Positions 8,609 to 16,819 of a DNA stretch of 64,000 bases are shown in pieces. Below the pieces are notes generated by a model that was not told the DNA's origin, searched no databases, and saw nothing but the letters and a program-made list of their open reading frames with translations. The translations under genes were made by a program, and so were the position numbers. The number at the start of each line of letters is the position of its first letter. Position 1 is the first letter of the stretch. Source of the stretch: Terrimesophilobacter sp963702165 (lineage in GTDB: Bacteria; Actinomycetota; Actinomycetes; Actinomycetales; Microbacteriaceae); the NCBI GenBank assembly GCA_963702165.1, contig OY969722.1:992001-1056000 (forward strand), given 5' to 3'.

Positions 8609-9994
8609 TCAGCACTCGATGTTGTTGACCGAGACGTGCACGGCCAGACCGCCGCGGGAGGTCTCCTTGTAGATCGACATCATGTCCCGACCGGTCACGC
8701 GCATCGTCTCGATGACCTCGTCGAGGGTCACTCGATGCGTGCCATCACCACGCAGTGCCATGCGCGCGGCGTTGATCGCTTTGCCTGCCGAGATCGCGTT
8801 GCGCTCGATGCACGGGATCTGCACGAGCCCGCCGATCGGGTCGCAGGTGAGACCGAGGCTGTGCTCCATGGCGATCTCGGCGGCGTTCTCGACCTGGGCG
8901 GGCGTGCCGCCGAGGACCTCGGCGAGGGCGCCGGCGGCCATTGACGCTGCCGATCCCACCTCGCCCTGGCAGCCGACCTCTGCACCGGAGATGGAGGCTC
9001 GCTCCTTGTACAGCGAGCCGATCGCGCCCGCGGTGAGCAGGAAGCGGACGGCAGCGTCATCGCGATCGCGAGCGCCGGCATCCGTGTAGTGCATCGCGTA
9101 GTGCAGCACGGCGGGGATGATTCCGGCGGCGCCGTTGGTGGGCGCGGTGACGACTCGCCCGCCCGAAGCGTTCTCCTCGTTGACCGCCAGCGCGACCAGG
9201 TTCACCCAGTCCTGCGCGAACTCCGGCTTCCGGTCGGGGTCGTCCCGCTCCAGCTGCTGGTGCCAGTCGTGGGCGCGCCGGGGCACGCCGAGGCCGCCTG
9301 GCAGGGTGCCGTCACGCCGCATCCCGCGCTCCTGGCACTCGACCATGACGTTCCGGATGTGCAGCAACCCGGCGCGGACATCCTCTTCTGCGCGGAGGGC
9401 GCTCTCGTTCTTCAGCATCACCGCGCTGAACGACCCATGCTCCCGTGCCAGCTCCAGCAGCTCGGCCCCTGAAGAGAACGGGAGCGGCCAATCCGTCGAC
9501 GATGCGGGCACCGCGCGCTGAGCCTCGTCCTCGTTGACGATGAATCCGCCGCCGACCGAGTAGAAGGTCTCGCTGTGCTGCCAGTCGAGGTTGTCGGCAA
9601 TCGCTGTCAGGCGCATCCCGTTCGGGTGGAAATCGAGTGACTCCTGCAGGTGCAGCACGATGTCGCGCTCACCGAACGGCAGCTCCTTCACGCCGCCGAG
9701 CCGGACTGTCGGATTCTCACGCATCTCGGCGAGCCGCTGTTCCATTTCGGCCACCTCGATGGTGTCGGGACGCCTGCCCTCGAGCCCGAGCAGCACCGCG
9801 TTGAGTGTTCCGTGGCCGATCCCGGTAGCGGCGAGCGAACCGTACAGGTCGACGCCGATCTCTGTGATCCGCTCCAGCGGCATCCGTTCTGCCACTTCCC
9901 GTACGAACCGTTCCGCCGCGCGCATCGGGCCGACTGTGTGCGAACTGGAAGGGCCGATCCCGACCTTGAAAAGGTCGAAGACGCTGATCGTCAT
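8609..9994 (-). CDS. sdaA: L-serine ammonia-lyase (single-chain, iron-sulfur type)
   Basis: The 461-residue enzyme deaminates L-serine to pyruvate and ammonia in the cytosol. The N-terminal beta domain begins SVFDLFKVGIGPSSSHTVGP, diagnostic of the family. The catalytic alpha domain carries the 4Fe-4S cysteines seen in SGAEVGCQGEVGSAASM, HSLGLTCDPIGG and IPCIERN. The C-terminus ends VNNIEC, the tail cysteine that occupies the active site in type 2 enzymes. Its ATG overlaps the glyA stop as ATGA, so it is coupled to glyA and controlled by the glycine riboswitch upstream. Together they would convert glycine to serine and then to pyruvate, a glycine or serine overflow route. Confidence 0.96.
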   Translation of the reverse strand: MTISVFDLFKVGIGPSSSHTVGPMRAAERFVREVAERMPLERITEIGVDLYGSLAATGIGHGTLNAVLLGLEGRRPDTIEVAEMEQRLAEMRENPTVRLGGVKELPFGERDIVLHLQESLDFHPNGMRLTAIADNLDWQHSETFYSVGGGFIVNEDEAQRAVPASSTDWPLPFSSGAELLELAREHGSFSAVMLKNESALRAEEDVRAGLLHIRNVMVECQERGMRRDGTLPGGLGVPRRAHDWHQQLERDDPDRKPEFAQDWVNLVALAVNEENASGGRVVTAPTNGAAGIIPAVLHYAMHYTDAGARDRDDAAVRFLLTAGAIGSLYKERASISGAEVGCQGEVGSAASMAAGALAEVLGGTPAQVENAAEIAMEHSLGLTCDPIGGLVQIPCIERNAISAGKAINAARMALRGDGTHRVTLDEVIETMRVTGRDMMSIYKETSRGGLAVHVSVNNIEC

Positions 9995-11331
9995 GGCGTG
10001 CCCGCCTGTGCGCCGGCCTGCAGTGCTGGGTATAGCGGGTATTTGGCGGCGATCGCCTGCGCGCGCTGCCGCAGCCCGGTGAGGTCGGCATCCTCGCTCG
10101 CGGTGAGGGTCAGCGCGATGATGTCAGCAACCTCACGGAAGTCGTCCGGGGTGACTCCGCGCGCGGCCAGCGCCGGCGTTCCGATGCGCAGCCCCGAGGT
10201 CACCATCGGGGGGCGCGGGTCGAACGGGATGGCGTTGCGGTTGACGGTGATGTCGACAGCGGCGAGGCGATCTTCTGCCTGGCGACCGTCGATTGCCGCG
10301 TCGCGCAGGTCGACCAGCACGAGGTGGACATCCGTGCCGCCGGTGAGCACGGTGATGCCAGCTGACCGGACATCATCGGCGTTCAGCCGCTCGGCGAGCA
10401 GCTTCGCGCCGGTCAGTGTGAGCTCCTGGCGGGCGCGGAAGTCGGGGGCGAGGGCCATCTTGAACGCGGTCGCCTTCGCCGCGATCACGTGTTCGAGCGG
10501 TCCGCCCTGCTGCCCGGGGAACACGGCCGAGTTGATCTTCTTGGCGATGTCGGCGTCGTTGGTGAGGATGATGCCGCCGCGCGGGCCACCCAATGTCTTG
10601 TGGGTCGTGCTGGTCACAACGTGGGCGTGCTCGATCGGTGACGGATGCAGTCCGGCAGCGACCAGACCGGCGAAGTGAGCCATGTCGACCATGAGCAGCG
10701 CGCCCACCTCGTCGGCGATGCGGCGGAAGCCGGCGAAGTCCAGCTGCCGGGGGTACGCCGACCAGCCGGCGATGATGAGCTTCGGCTTGTGCTCGCGCGC
10801 CGCGCGTGCGACGTCGTCGAGGTTCACGCGGTAGTCGTCCTCTGAGACCCCGTAGGAGGCGACGTTGTAGAGCTTGCCGGAGAAGTTCAGCTTCATTCCG
10901 TGGGTCAGGTGCCCGCCGTCGGCCAGCGACAGGCCCAGGATGGTGTCTCCGGGCGACAGCAGCGCGTGCATCACGGCCGCATTGGCAGTGGCTCCCGAGT
11001 GCGGCTGCACATTCGCGAACCCGGCGCCGAACAGTTCCTTGACCCGGTCGATGGCGAGCTGCTCGATCTGGTCGACGTACTCGCATCCGCCGTAGTAACG
11101 ACGTCCGGGATAACCCTCCGCGTACTTGTTCGTGAGCACGGAGCCCTGCGCCTGCATGACGGCCAGCGGAGCGTGGTTCTCGGAGGCGATCATCTCGAGG
11201 CCGGTGCGCTGGCGCTCGAGCTCCTTGCCGATGAGAGCGGCCACTTCGGGGTCGAAGTCGTCGAGCGACCGACTGAGAAGCTCAGGACTGTACTCGGTGG
11301 AAGCGGTTGCGGATTCTGGCGCGATGGTCAT
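9991..11331 (-). CDS. glyA: Serine hydroxymethyltransferase
   Basis: The 446-residue PLP enzyme interconverts glycine plus 5,10-methylene-THF with serine plus THF. Family motifs are EMIASENHAPLAV, KYAEGYPGRRYYGG, HSGATAN and the PLP-lysine site VTSTTHKTLGGPRGG. The length is normal for actinobacterial GlyA. No Shine-Dalgarno precedes its ATG (the minus-strand upstream bases read TGTCCTCCC). Instead a 15-codon upstream ORF ends with TGA overlapping the glyA ATG (ATGA). A tandem glycine riboswitch lies directly upstream, so expression should respond to glycine and the flux is likely glycine to serine. Confidence 0.97.
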   Translation of the reverse strand: MTIAPESATASTEYSPELLSRSLDDFDPEVAALIGKELERQRTGLEMIASENHAPLAVMQAQGSVLTNKYAEGYPGRRYYGGCEYVDQIEQLAIDRVKELFGAGFANVQPHSGATANAAVMHALLSPGDTILGLSLADGGHLTHGMKLNFSGKLYNVASYGVSEDDYRVNLDDVARAAREHKPKLIIAGWSAYPRQLDFAGFRRIADEVGALLMVDMAHFAGLVAAGLHPSPIEHAHVVTSTTHKTLGGPRGGIILTNDADIAKKINSAVFPGQQGGPLEHVIAAKATAFKMALAPDFRARQELTLTGAKLLAERLNADDVRSAGITVLTGGTDVHLVLVDLRDAAIDGRQAEDRLAAVDITVNRNAIPFDPRPPMVTSGLRIGTPALAARGVTPDDFREVADIIALTLTASEDADLTGLRQRAQAIAAKYPLYPALQAGAQAGTP

Positions 11332-11375
11332 GGGAGGACACCCGTTTCGTCACTGTCGACCACCGTGGTCGACAT
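11328..11375 (-). CDS. 15-codon upstream ORF between glycine riboswitch and glyA
   Basis: ATG at 11375 opens a frame reading MSTTVVDSDETGVLP and its TGA overlaps the glyA ATG by four bases. A GGGGA sequence (11379-11383, minus strand) sits about three to five bases before this ATG, immediately after the last conserved part of the riboswitch (GGACAGAG). The glyA start itself has no ribosome site, so translation of this ORF could deliver ribosomes to glyA. A 9-bp perfect hairpin, GTCGACCAC and its complement around 11355-11373, lies within it. That it is translated is inference from spacing, not shown. Confidence 0.5.
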   Translation of the reverse strand: MSTTVVDSDETGVLP

Positions 11376-11379
11376 GGTC

Positions 11380-11556
11380 CCCGCTCTGTCCTCGAACCTG
11401 AGAGTTTCAACGCATGAGCACTTCGTCGTGCGTCATTCACCTTCGGTAAGCGGCTGGCCGCTTTCTCCAGAGTTGCCTGTGCGTGACGGTACGTGGGCCT
11501 GAGAGATTCCCGGGGAGGTTGCTCCTACGGCGCCTCACCAGGGAGGCTCTCCCGCC
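11380..11556 (-). promoter_or_regulatory. Tandem glycine riboswitch upstream of glyA-sdaA
   Basis: On the minus strand two glycine aptamers follow each other. The first has GCGGGAGAG, GGCGCCGTAGGAGCAA, CCCCGGGAATCTCTCAGG and a GTACCG-type end (about 11556-11485). The second has AACTCTGGAGA, TTACCGAAGGTGAATGACG, GAAACTCTCAGG and GGACAGAG (about 11477-11382). These are the hallmark blocks of the cooperative tandem glycine riboswitch, commonly found before gcv genes, where glycine binding turns genes on. Here it precedes glyA-sdaA. I see no U-run terminator before glyA, so control of translation start is more likely than termination. Confidence 0.93.
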
Positions 11557-11730
11557 GCGCGTAAAGCATTTTCAGTTACTGACAGCCATCCTAGGCGCAA
11601 CCGAGCAACCGTTGGGACTTTGCAGATTGCCAGTGGAACAGGGCTTTCGGTTAGGCGGTTACCCCTGTCCACTCGATGCGCTGACGAGCGGCATCCAGAG
11701 CGGACTTCATCGGCATCCTGTTCTTCTTGT

Positions 11731-11754
11731 GGGCGCCTGGGACTCGAACCCCGG
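11731..11754 (-). other. tRNA 3'-end-like fragment
   Basis: The minus strand reads CCGGGGTTCGAGTCCCAGG followed by CGCCCA, resembling a T-arm (GTTCGAGTC loop) plus the 3' strand of an acceptor stem. No D-arm or anticodon arm follows in the neighbouring bases, and one T-stem pair is mismatched, so this is not a working tRNA. Such fragments are left when elements integrate at tRNA 3' ends. It sits 23 bases beyond the stop of the SPFH gene. Its origin from a specific tRNA is not established. The 220 bases between it and the riboswitch hold no gene that I can support. Confidence 0.35.
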
Positions 11755-11776
11755 AGTATGCCGTCCGCCCGGCGGC

Positions 11777-12712
11777 CTATCGGACGCTGACCAGCCCGTT
11801 GAACCCTTCGGGCACAACCACGAGGTTGCCTGCCGCTGCGAGTTCCTTGAGGGTGTCAAGGTAGCGCTGCTGAAGGATCGCGTCAGTCAGCGAGGCGTTG
11901 AGGATCGCGTTTGCCTCAGCCTCGGCCTGTGCCTGCACGACCTTCTGCTGGGCGCTGACCTCCGTCGCCTCGAGGTCGGCCTTCGCCTGCTCGACCCTGA
12001 TCCGGGAAGCCTGCGCGTCGTCGAAGCGCTGCTTGACGTCATCCGAGTAGCGAATCTCCTGCAACGAGACGGTCTCGACGGTGACGCCGTGCTTGTCCCA
12101 GCGCTCGAGCAGGTAGTCGTGAATGTCGCGCTCAGCGTCCGCGCGCCTGTTCAGCAGCTCGAGCGTGCCGTACTTTGCCGGCACCGTGCGAACGGCCGCG
12201 CGGATGTCGTTCTCGATGAACCGAGACACGAAGTTCTCCTGTGTCTGGTAACGCTTGTAGATTTCCGTCACCGAGTCCGGCTTGATGGAGTAGCGCACCG
12301 TGATGTCGATGTTGGCGGTCACGCCCTCGCGGTCTTGCACGGTGATCTGCGGTCCGTTCGGCCTGTTGTGGCCGTCCAGGTTCTCGGTCGTCAGCGCGAA
12401 GATCACCTGCTGGTTGCGGATGTCGTAGTCAATGGTGTCGACCCACGGCGCCTTGAACTTGAACCCTTCGGTCGTCGACTGGCCCACGATGTCGCCCGTC
12501 CATGCGCGAAGCACCTTCGCCTGGCCGGGATCTTGGGTGTAGGTCGACGCCACGAAGATGAAGATGAAGGCGAGCATTCCGGCACCCGCTCCGACCCACT
12601 TGGCTTTGGCGCCGAACGCGCTAACCTCGCGGTCGGCGCTCTTGCGGCTGCCGACGCTAACGATGAATGCAACCATCATCAGCACGAACAGCGCGATTGA
12701 AACTATGAACAC
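11777..12712 (-). CDS. SPFH/band 7 (prohibitin-like) membrane protein
   Basis: The 311-residue protein has two N-terminal membrane helices (about residues 3-20 and 42-62), a band 7 domain (EGFKFKAPWVDTIDYDI, ITVQDREGVTANIDITVRYS) and a C-terminal coiled coil rich in Glu, Ala and Gln (AKADLEATEVSAQQKVVQ), the usual order of prohibitin-like proteins. Such proteins oligomerise on membranes and organise microdomains or regulate proteases; the partner here is unknown. It starts with GTG at 12712 behind a strong GGGAGGAC site. It is isolated, with a tRNA-like fragment behind it and a tRNA-Asn ahead, and may be part of a small transferred segment. Confidence 0.88.
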   Translation of the reverse strand: MFIVSIALFVLMMVAFIVSVGSRKSADREVSAFGAKAKWVGAGAGMLAFIFIFVASTYTQDPGQAKVLRAWTGDIVGQSTTEGFKFKAPWVDTIDYDIRNQQVIFALTTENLDGHNRPNGPQITVQDREGVTANIDITVRYSIKPDSVTEIYKRYQTQENFVSRFIENDIRAAVRTVPAKYGTLELLNRRADAERDIHDYLLERWDKHGVTVETVSLQEIRYSDDVKQRFDDAQASRIRVEQAKADLEATEVSAQQKVVQAQAEAEANAILNASLTDAILQQRYLDTLKELAAAGNLVVVPEGFNGLVSVR

Positions 12713-13006
12713 ACGTCCTCCCTCATATTTGGCTTTCTACGTCTGGTTGTAGTTAATCGGGTTGCGTGCCTGAATCGTGCGGTTCGCGGTTCGCGGTTCC
12801 TGTCGTGTCGAGCGTTCGCCTCGGCGGCGAAGCCGGAAATGCGGCCATCTGCCCTTCGTCGAGTACACCGGGCGAGGCTCGGCGACTACCTGACCGCACC
12901 GGACGCAGTGACCGGCCTCGTGTGTGCCCCACTTGTGCTCGCACGCCCACTGAAGTCATAGAGGCGGACCGGATAGGCGAGCCTGTTCAAGACGACTCAG
13001 TCAGCA

Positions 13007-13141
13007 ATGAGGCGACGCATCAAGGGCACCATTGATTGGGCACCCGACGAACTGGTCGCCGTGGCCGACTACTTGAACGTAGAGGTGTCGCGACTTCTTC
13101 TGCTCCCCGAGATGGACTCGAACCATCAACCTGCCGGTTAA
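13007..13141 (+). pseudogene. Remnant resembling the C-terminal half of an HTH regulator
   Basis: The 44-codon frame starting at the ATG at 13007 contains DWAPDELVAVADYLNVEV, which fits the last helices of a Cro/CI-type HTH (turn, recognition helix and the ADYLNV core). It then runs into the tRNA-Asn 3' half on the opposite strand and ends there at 13141. No first half of an HTH domain is present upstream; a stop lies at 12974. It looks like the tail of a phage- or element-type repressor trimmed at a tRNA attachment site. The identification rests on a short stretch and is tentative. The rest of 12713-13006 has no recognisable gene. Confidence 0.4.
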
Positions 13142-13175
13142 CAGCCGGCTGCTCTGCCAATTGAGCTATCGAGGA
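13103..13175 (-). tRNA. tRNA-Asn (GTT)
   Basis: The minus-strand cloverleaf of 73 bases has acceptor TCCTCGA paired with TCGGGGA and discriminator G, D-arm TAGCTCAATTGGCAGAGCA, anticodon stem-loop with CTGTTAA (anticodon GTT) and T-loop TTCGAGT. This reads AAC/AAU as Asn. The D and T arms are normal. It adjoins an HTH-like remnant on the opposite strand, which suggests past use of its 3' end as an integration site. Confidence 0.96.
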
Positions 13176-13256
13176 CTATGGCGTTTCGACTAGCCACTCT
13201 AGCAAATACTTCGGCGCACCTTTGCCACTCCGGACACGCCCCGATTCCGCTGCCTG

Positions 13257-13339
13257 CTGAAAACGAAGGAGATTCGGGCCGAAACGCATCCATTGGGTGA
13301 CAGACGGCCCGAAACGGCGGGAATCTCCTTCATTTTCAG
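13257..13339. repeat. Long imperfect inverted repeat downstream of the 2-hydroxyacid dehydrogenase
   Basis: The arm CTGAAAACGAAGGAGATTC (13257-13275) is repeated in inverse as GAATCTCCTTCATTTTCAG (13321-13339) with one mismatch in 19. Inside, GGGCCG and CGGCCC form a second inverted pair, and GGGCCGAAAC/GGCCCGAAAC also occur as near-direct copies. The right arm contains the stop codon of the dehydrogenase gene (13336-13338). The structure could act as a terminator for the importer operon or be a REP-like mobile element. No T-run follows the stem. Confidence 0.7.
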
Positions 13340-14334
13340 TAGCCGGATGCCGGGTCCACCGCACCGACGAACGGGCCGTGTCCGAGGAACGCGCGCACGT
13401 TCACCGCGACCCGCTGGGCGAGGAGCGGGTCCACCATCTCGGGCGTGTCAGCGCTGTGCGGGGTGATGATGACGTTAGGCGCCGACCAGAGCGGATGCCC
13501 GGTGGGCAGCGGCTCCGGGTCCGTCACATCGACGCCGGCACCTGCCAAGCGGCCGTCCCGCAGCGCCGAGATGAGAGCATCCGTGTCGACCATCCGCCCG
13601 CGGGCGATGTTGACAAGAACCGCCTCGGGCTTCATCTGCGCGAACTCGCGCGCGCCGATCAGCTGCTCCGTCTCAGCGGACAGTGCCGCGGCGAGAACCA
13701 GCACGTCGGCGTCCTCGAGCACCTCCCCGAGCCGCTCTGTGGTCACAGTGCGAGCCACCCCGGGCACCGGCTCGGCGCGGCGTCGCACGATCGTCACGCG
13801 CACGTCGAACGGCTCCAGCAGCCGCACGAGCTCCAGCGCGGTGCCGCCGGCCCCGACGATGACGACGTTCAGCCCGTACAGCGACCGCCCGTGCTTGCCG
13901 CCCCACTCGGTCGCGCGGGCACGCTCCGGCAGGCCGCGCAGGGCGGCCAGGGTGAGCGCAAGCGCGTGCTCTGCTACCGGCTGCGCGTACGCGCCCTTCG
14001 CGCTCGTCCAGATGATGTCGCGCTCTGCGTGGCGGACCGCCAGCGCCTCATGGAACGCGTCCACTCCGGCGAACGGCAGCTGCACCCAGTTGATCCCCGG
14101 GTGCGACGCCAGGATCGGCGCGAACTCGGCTGCACGCTCGTTGGAGAGCCAGACGACCCCGCGCGTCGCATCCGACAGCGGGGCAACGGTGCCACCGGCC
14201 GATTCAACCGTCCGAACGAAGAACTCCTCGGCCTCGGGCAGCACCGCGATCGGCCCGGGCTCTGGCCGCGCCTCGTCGCTCAGGCGCAGCTCAACCGCGC
14301 CCACCGACCGGTGCTGCACGCGTCGCTCCCCCAT
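13336..14334 (-). CDS. D-isomer-specific 2-hydroxyacid dehydrogenase family protein
   Basis: The 332-residue protein has the NAD-binding glycine motif VVIVGAGGTALELVRLLEPF (about residues 160-180) and the catalytic triad of the family: Arg in VNIARGRMVD, Glu in VDVTDPEPLP and His in VIITPHSAD. The family reduces 2-keto acids, or oxidises D-2-hydroxyacids, in the cytosol. Specificity cannot be set from the sequence; glyoxylate/hydroxypyruvate reductase-like activity is the commonest. A GTG-ATG pair opens the gene and the ATG at 14334 overlaps the ATPase stop (TGATG), so it is coupled to the peptide importer operon, suggesting it may act on an imported compound. Confidence 0.85.
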   Translation of the reverse strand: MGERRVQHRSVGAVELRLSDEARPEPGPIAVLPEAEEFFVRTVESAGGTVAPLSDATRGVVWLSNERAAEFAPILASHPGINWVQLPFAGVDAFHEALAVRHAERDIIWTSAKGAYAQPVAEHALALTLAALRGLPERARATEWGGKHGRSLYGLNVVIVGAGGTALELVRLLEPFDVRVTIVRRRAEPVPGVARTVTTERLGEVLEDADVLVLAAALSAETEQLIGAREFAQMKPEAVLVNIARGRMVDTDALISALRDGRLAGAGVDVTDPEPLPTGHPLWSAPNVIITPHSADTPEMVDPLLAQRVAVNVRAFLGHGPFVGAVDPASGY

Positions 14335-15137
14335 CACTGGGTCGAGCGCGCGATGCGCGCCAGGTCCATCAGGTACGGATGCCGCGGGTCACGCAGCACC
14401 TCCTCGACCGTCCCGTCGCCGATGACCATGCCATGCTGGAGCACCAGCACGCGATCGGTGAGTCCGGCCGCGACCTTGAGGTCGCTGCTGACGATCAGCG
14501 CGGAGAATTCGCGCTGGGTCCGCAGGTCGCGGATGACATCGAGCACCTCTTCGCGGACCGTGACGTCCACGCCGCGGGTCGGCTCGTCCGCGACCAGCAG
14601 CGCCGGCTCGAGCACGAGGGCACGCGCGAGTGCGATTCGCTGACGCTGACCACTGGACAGCTCGTGCGGATACTTGTGCATGACCGACAGCGGCAGCCGC
14701 ATCGAGTCGATGAGCGTCGCCACGGCCGTGCCCGCCTCGCGAGAGCTGAACTTCCGATCGCGGGAGTAGATCGGCTCCGCGACATTCTCTGCGCAGGTCA
14801 GCCGCGCATCCAGCCGCTCTGCGCCGTCTTGCGCCAGGTAGCCGATGTGGAACTGTGTGCGTGCCCGCCGGAGGCGGTTGATGTTGCGCGCCTTCGTCCC
14901 CAGCACGTTGAGTGAGCCGCCGAAGATCTCCGGGTAGCCGATCTCAGGGTCTCCCCTGCCTGCGCGCAGCGCGACCGTTGCCGCGAGGGTCGACTTGCCG
15001 GAGCCAGCCTCGCCGACCACGCCAAGGAAATCACCGACCTGCACCTGGAACGTCACGCCGTTGATCGCCAGGGTGCGTGAGCGCACGTCACGCGACCGGT
15101 AATGAATTGAAAGGTCGTTGGCGTCGATGACCGGCAT
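14334..15137 (-). CDS. Oligopeptide-type ABC importer, third ATP-binding protein
   Basis: The 267-residue ATPase has Walker A GEAGSGKST near residue 42, signature LSSGQRQR, Walker B LLVADEPTRGVDVT and the oligopeptide-family C-terminal segment DPRHPYLMDLA. The H-loop position reads IVSSDLKVAA, so the usual switch His (THD) is replaced by Ser, which may mean poor or no hydrolysis. It follows a two-domain DppDF-type ATPase by a one-base overlap, giving the operon three nucleotide-binding domains where two suffice. It may be an alternative or regulatory ATPase. Confidence 0.85.
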   Translation of the reverse strand: MPVIDANDLSIHYRSRDVRSRTLAINGVTFQVQVGDFLGVVGEAGSGKSTLAATVALRAGRGDPEIGYPEIFGGSLNVLGTKARNINRLRRARTQFHIGYLAQDGAERLDARLTCAENVAEPIYSRDRKFSSREAGTAVATLIDSMRLPLSVMHKYPHELSSGQRQRIALARALVLEPALLVADEPTRGVDVTVREEVLDVIRDLRTQREFSALIVSSDLKVAAGLTDRVLVLQHGMVIGDGTVEEVLRDPRHPYLMDLARIARSTQ

Positions 15138-16819
15138 CAGGGCGCCTCTCGCAGGAGGCGAAGCTCTTCGCGGCGCTTGGCCTGCTCGATCGGGTCGGGA
15201 ACGGGCAGGGATGCGAGCAATCGTTTGGTGTACGGATGCTGGGGCGCCCCGAGCACCTGCTCGCCTGTGCCCTCTTCGACCAGCTCCCCCTTGTAGAGCA
15301 CCGCGATGCGGTCGGCAAGCATGTCCACCACAGCGAGATCGTGGCTGATGAACAGCGCCGCGAACCCGAACTCGTGTTGCAATTGGGCGAACAATTCGAG
15401 CACGCGTGCCTGCACCGACACGTCGAGCGCGCTCGTCGGCTCATCGGCGATCAGGAGCTTCGGCCGCAGCGCTAGCGCCCGGGCGAGGCTCGCGCGCTGA
15501 CGCTGGCCGCCGCTGAGCTCGTGAGGGAACCGGTCGCCGAAGCCGATTGGCAGTTGCACCGCCTCGAGCAACTCGTTGACCCGCACCCGCGCATCATCCG
15601 GATTCGCCGCCTCCCCGTGCACGACGAGAGGCTCTGCGATCGCCTCGGAGATCGAAAGCAGTGGGTTGAAGCTCGTTGCAGGATCCTGGAAGACGAATCC
15701 AATGTCCTTGCGAAGCGGCCGGATGTCGCTCTCCTTGGCCCCGTTGAATTCGGTGCCGAGAACCATGAGCGAACCGCCGGTGACCCGGGTCAAGCCTCCG
15801 ATCGCGCGGCCGATCGTCGTCTTGCCGGAGCCGCTCTCGCCCACCAGTCCGAGCACCTCGCGGGGCCCGATCTCGAAGTCGACCCCCGCGACGGCGCGGA
15901 AGCCGCCTCGTCCGAAGCGTCCGGGGTAGACGATCTCCAGCCCTCGGGCGACCACGACCGGCTCTGCGTTGACCTTCTCGCGCTCCACCGCCCTAGCTCG
16001 GGCCGCCTCCCTGCCTGCACCGATGAAGGGAACCGCGGCGAGCAGACGCTTGGTGTAATCGTTCTGCGGATTCGCGAACAGCTGGGTGGCGGTCGCCTGT
16101 TCGACAATCTCGCCCTGGTACATCACCGCGACGCGGTCGGCCAGGTCGGCGACGACGCCCATGTTGTGGGTGATGAGCAGGATGCCGGCGTTGAACTCGT
16201 CGCGCAGGCGGCGCAGCAGGTCGAGGATCTCCGCCTGCACCGTCACATCGAGCGCGGTCGTCGGCTCGTCGGCGACGATGAGCTCTGGGTCGAGTACGAG
16301 CGCCATCGCGATGACAATGCGCTGCTTCTGGCCGCCGGAGAACTGGTGCGGGTAATGGTCGACTCGGTGCTCGGGGTCGGGGATGCCGACCTTCCGCAGG
16401 ATGGCGATCGACTTCTCACGCAGTTCGCCGTTGCTGTAGTTGCCGTGGGCGCGAAGACCCTCCGCGATCTGCCAGCCGACCGTGTACACCGGATTGAGTG
16501 CGGTGGACGGCTCCTGGAAGACCATCGCAACGCTGGTGCCGCGCAGCTGGCGCAGTCGCTCGCCGGACACCTGCACGATGTTCTCTTGCCCGATGAACAC
16601 CGCCCCGGATGTCATTGCGGTCTCCGGCAGCAAGCCGAGGATGGTCTTCGCGGTGACGGTCTTGCCGGATCCGCTTTCGCCGACCACCGCGAGCACCTCA
16701 CCCGCCGCGACGTGGAGACTCACCCCGTCGACCGCTCGGACGTCGCCGCCGTCGGTGGCGAAGGTGACCTGGAGGTCCTCGATGCGAGCGGCCTGCTCGC
16801 CCTTGGCAAGCCTGCTCAT
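15137..16819 (-). CDS. Dipeptide/oligopeptide ABC importer, fused ATP-binding protein (DppD-DppF type)
   Basis: The 560-residue protein joins two ATPase domains. The first has GESGSGKTVTAKTILGLL, FSGGQKQRIVIAMAL, VADEPTTALDVT and ITHNMGV. The second has GESGSGKTTIGRAIGG, LSGGQRQRASLARAL, ADEPTSALDVS and ISHDLAV. Each ends with the peptide-importer block (PQNDYTKRLL, PQHPYTKRLL). It energises uptake of peptides or related solutes through the two permeases encoded just upstream. The start ATG at 16819 overlaps the dppC-like stop as ATGA. Genome-wide, nickel and glutathione importers share this architecture. Confidence 0.93.
   Translation of the reverse strand: MSRLAKGEQAARIEDLQVTFATDGGDVRAVDGVSLHVAAGEVLAVVGESGSGKTVTAKTILGLLPETAMTSGAVFIGQENIVQVSGERLRQLRGTSVAMVFQEPSTALNPVYTVGWQIAEGLRAHGNYSNGELREKSIAILRKVGIPDPEHRVDHYPHQFSGGQKQRIVIAMALVLDPELIVADEPTTALDVTVQAEILDLLRRLRDEFNAGILLITHNMGVVADLADRVAVMYQGEIVEQATATQLFANPQNDYTKRLLAAVPFIGAGREAARARAVEREKVNAEPVVVARGLEIVYPGRFGRGGFRAVAGVDFEIGPREVLGLVGESGSGKTTIGRAIGGLTRVTGGSLMVLGTEFNGAKESDIRPLRKDIGFVFQDPATSFNPLLSISEAIAEPLVVHGEAANPDDARVRVNELLEAVQLPIGFGDRFPHELSGGQRQRASLARALALRPKLLIADEPTSALDVSVQARVLELFAQLQHEFGFAALFISHDLAVVDMLADRIAVLYKGELVEEGTGEQVLGAPQHPYTKRLLASLPVPDPIEQAKRREELRLLREAP

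Noticed and set aside
12766..13035. 89-codon plus-strand frame before tRNA-Asn, with a CPTC motif
   Set aside because: A short CxxC stretch resembling a phage initiator zinc motif is too little evidence; the frame has no ribosome site and no conserved fold I can recognise.
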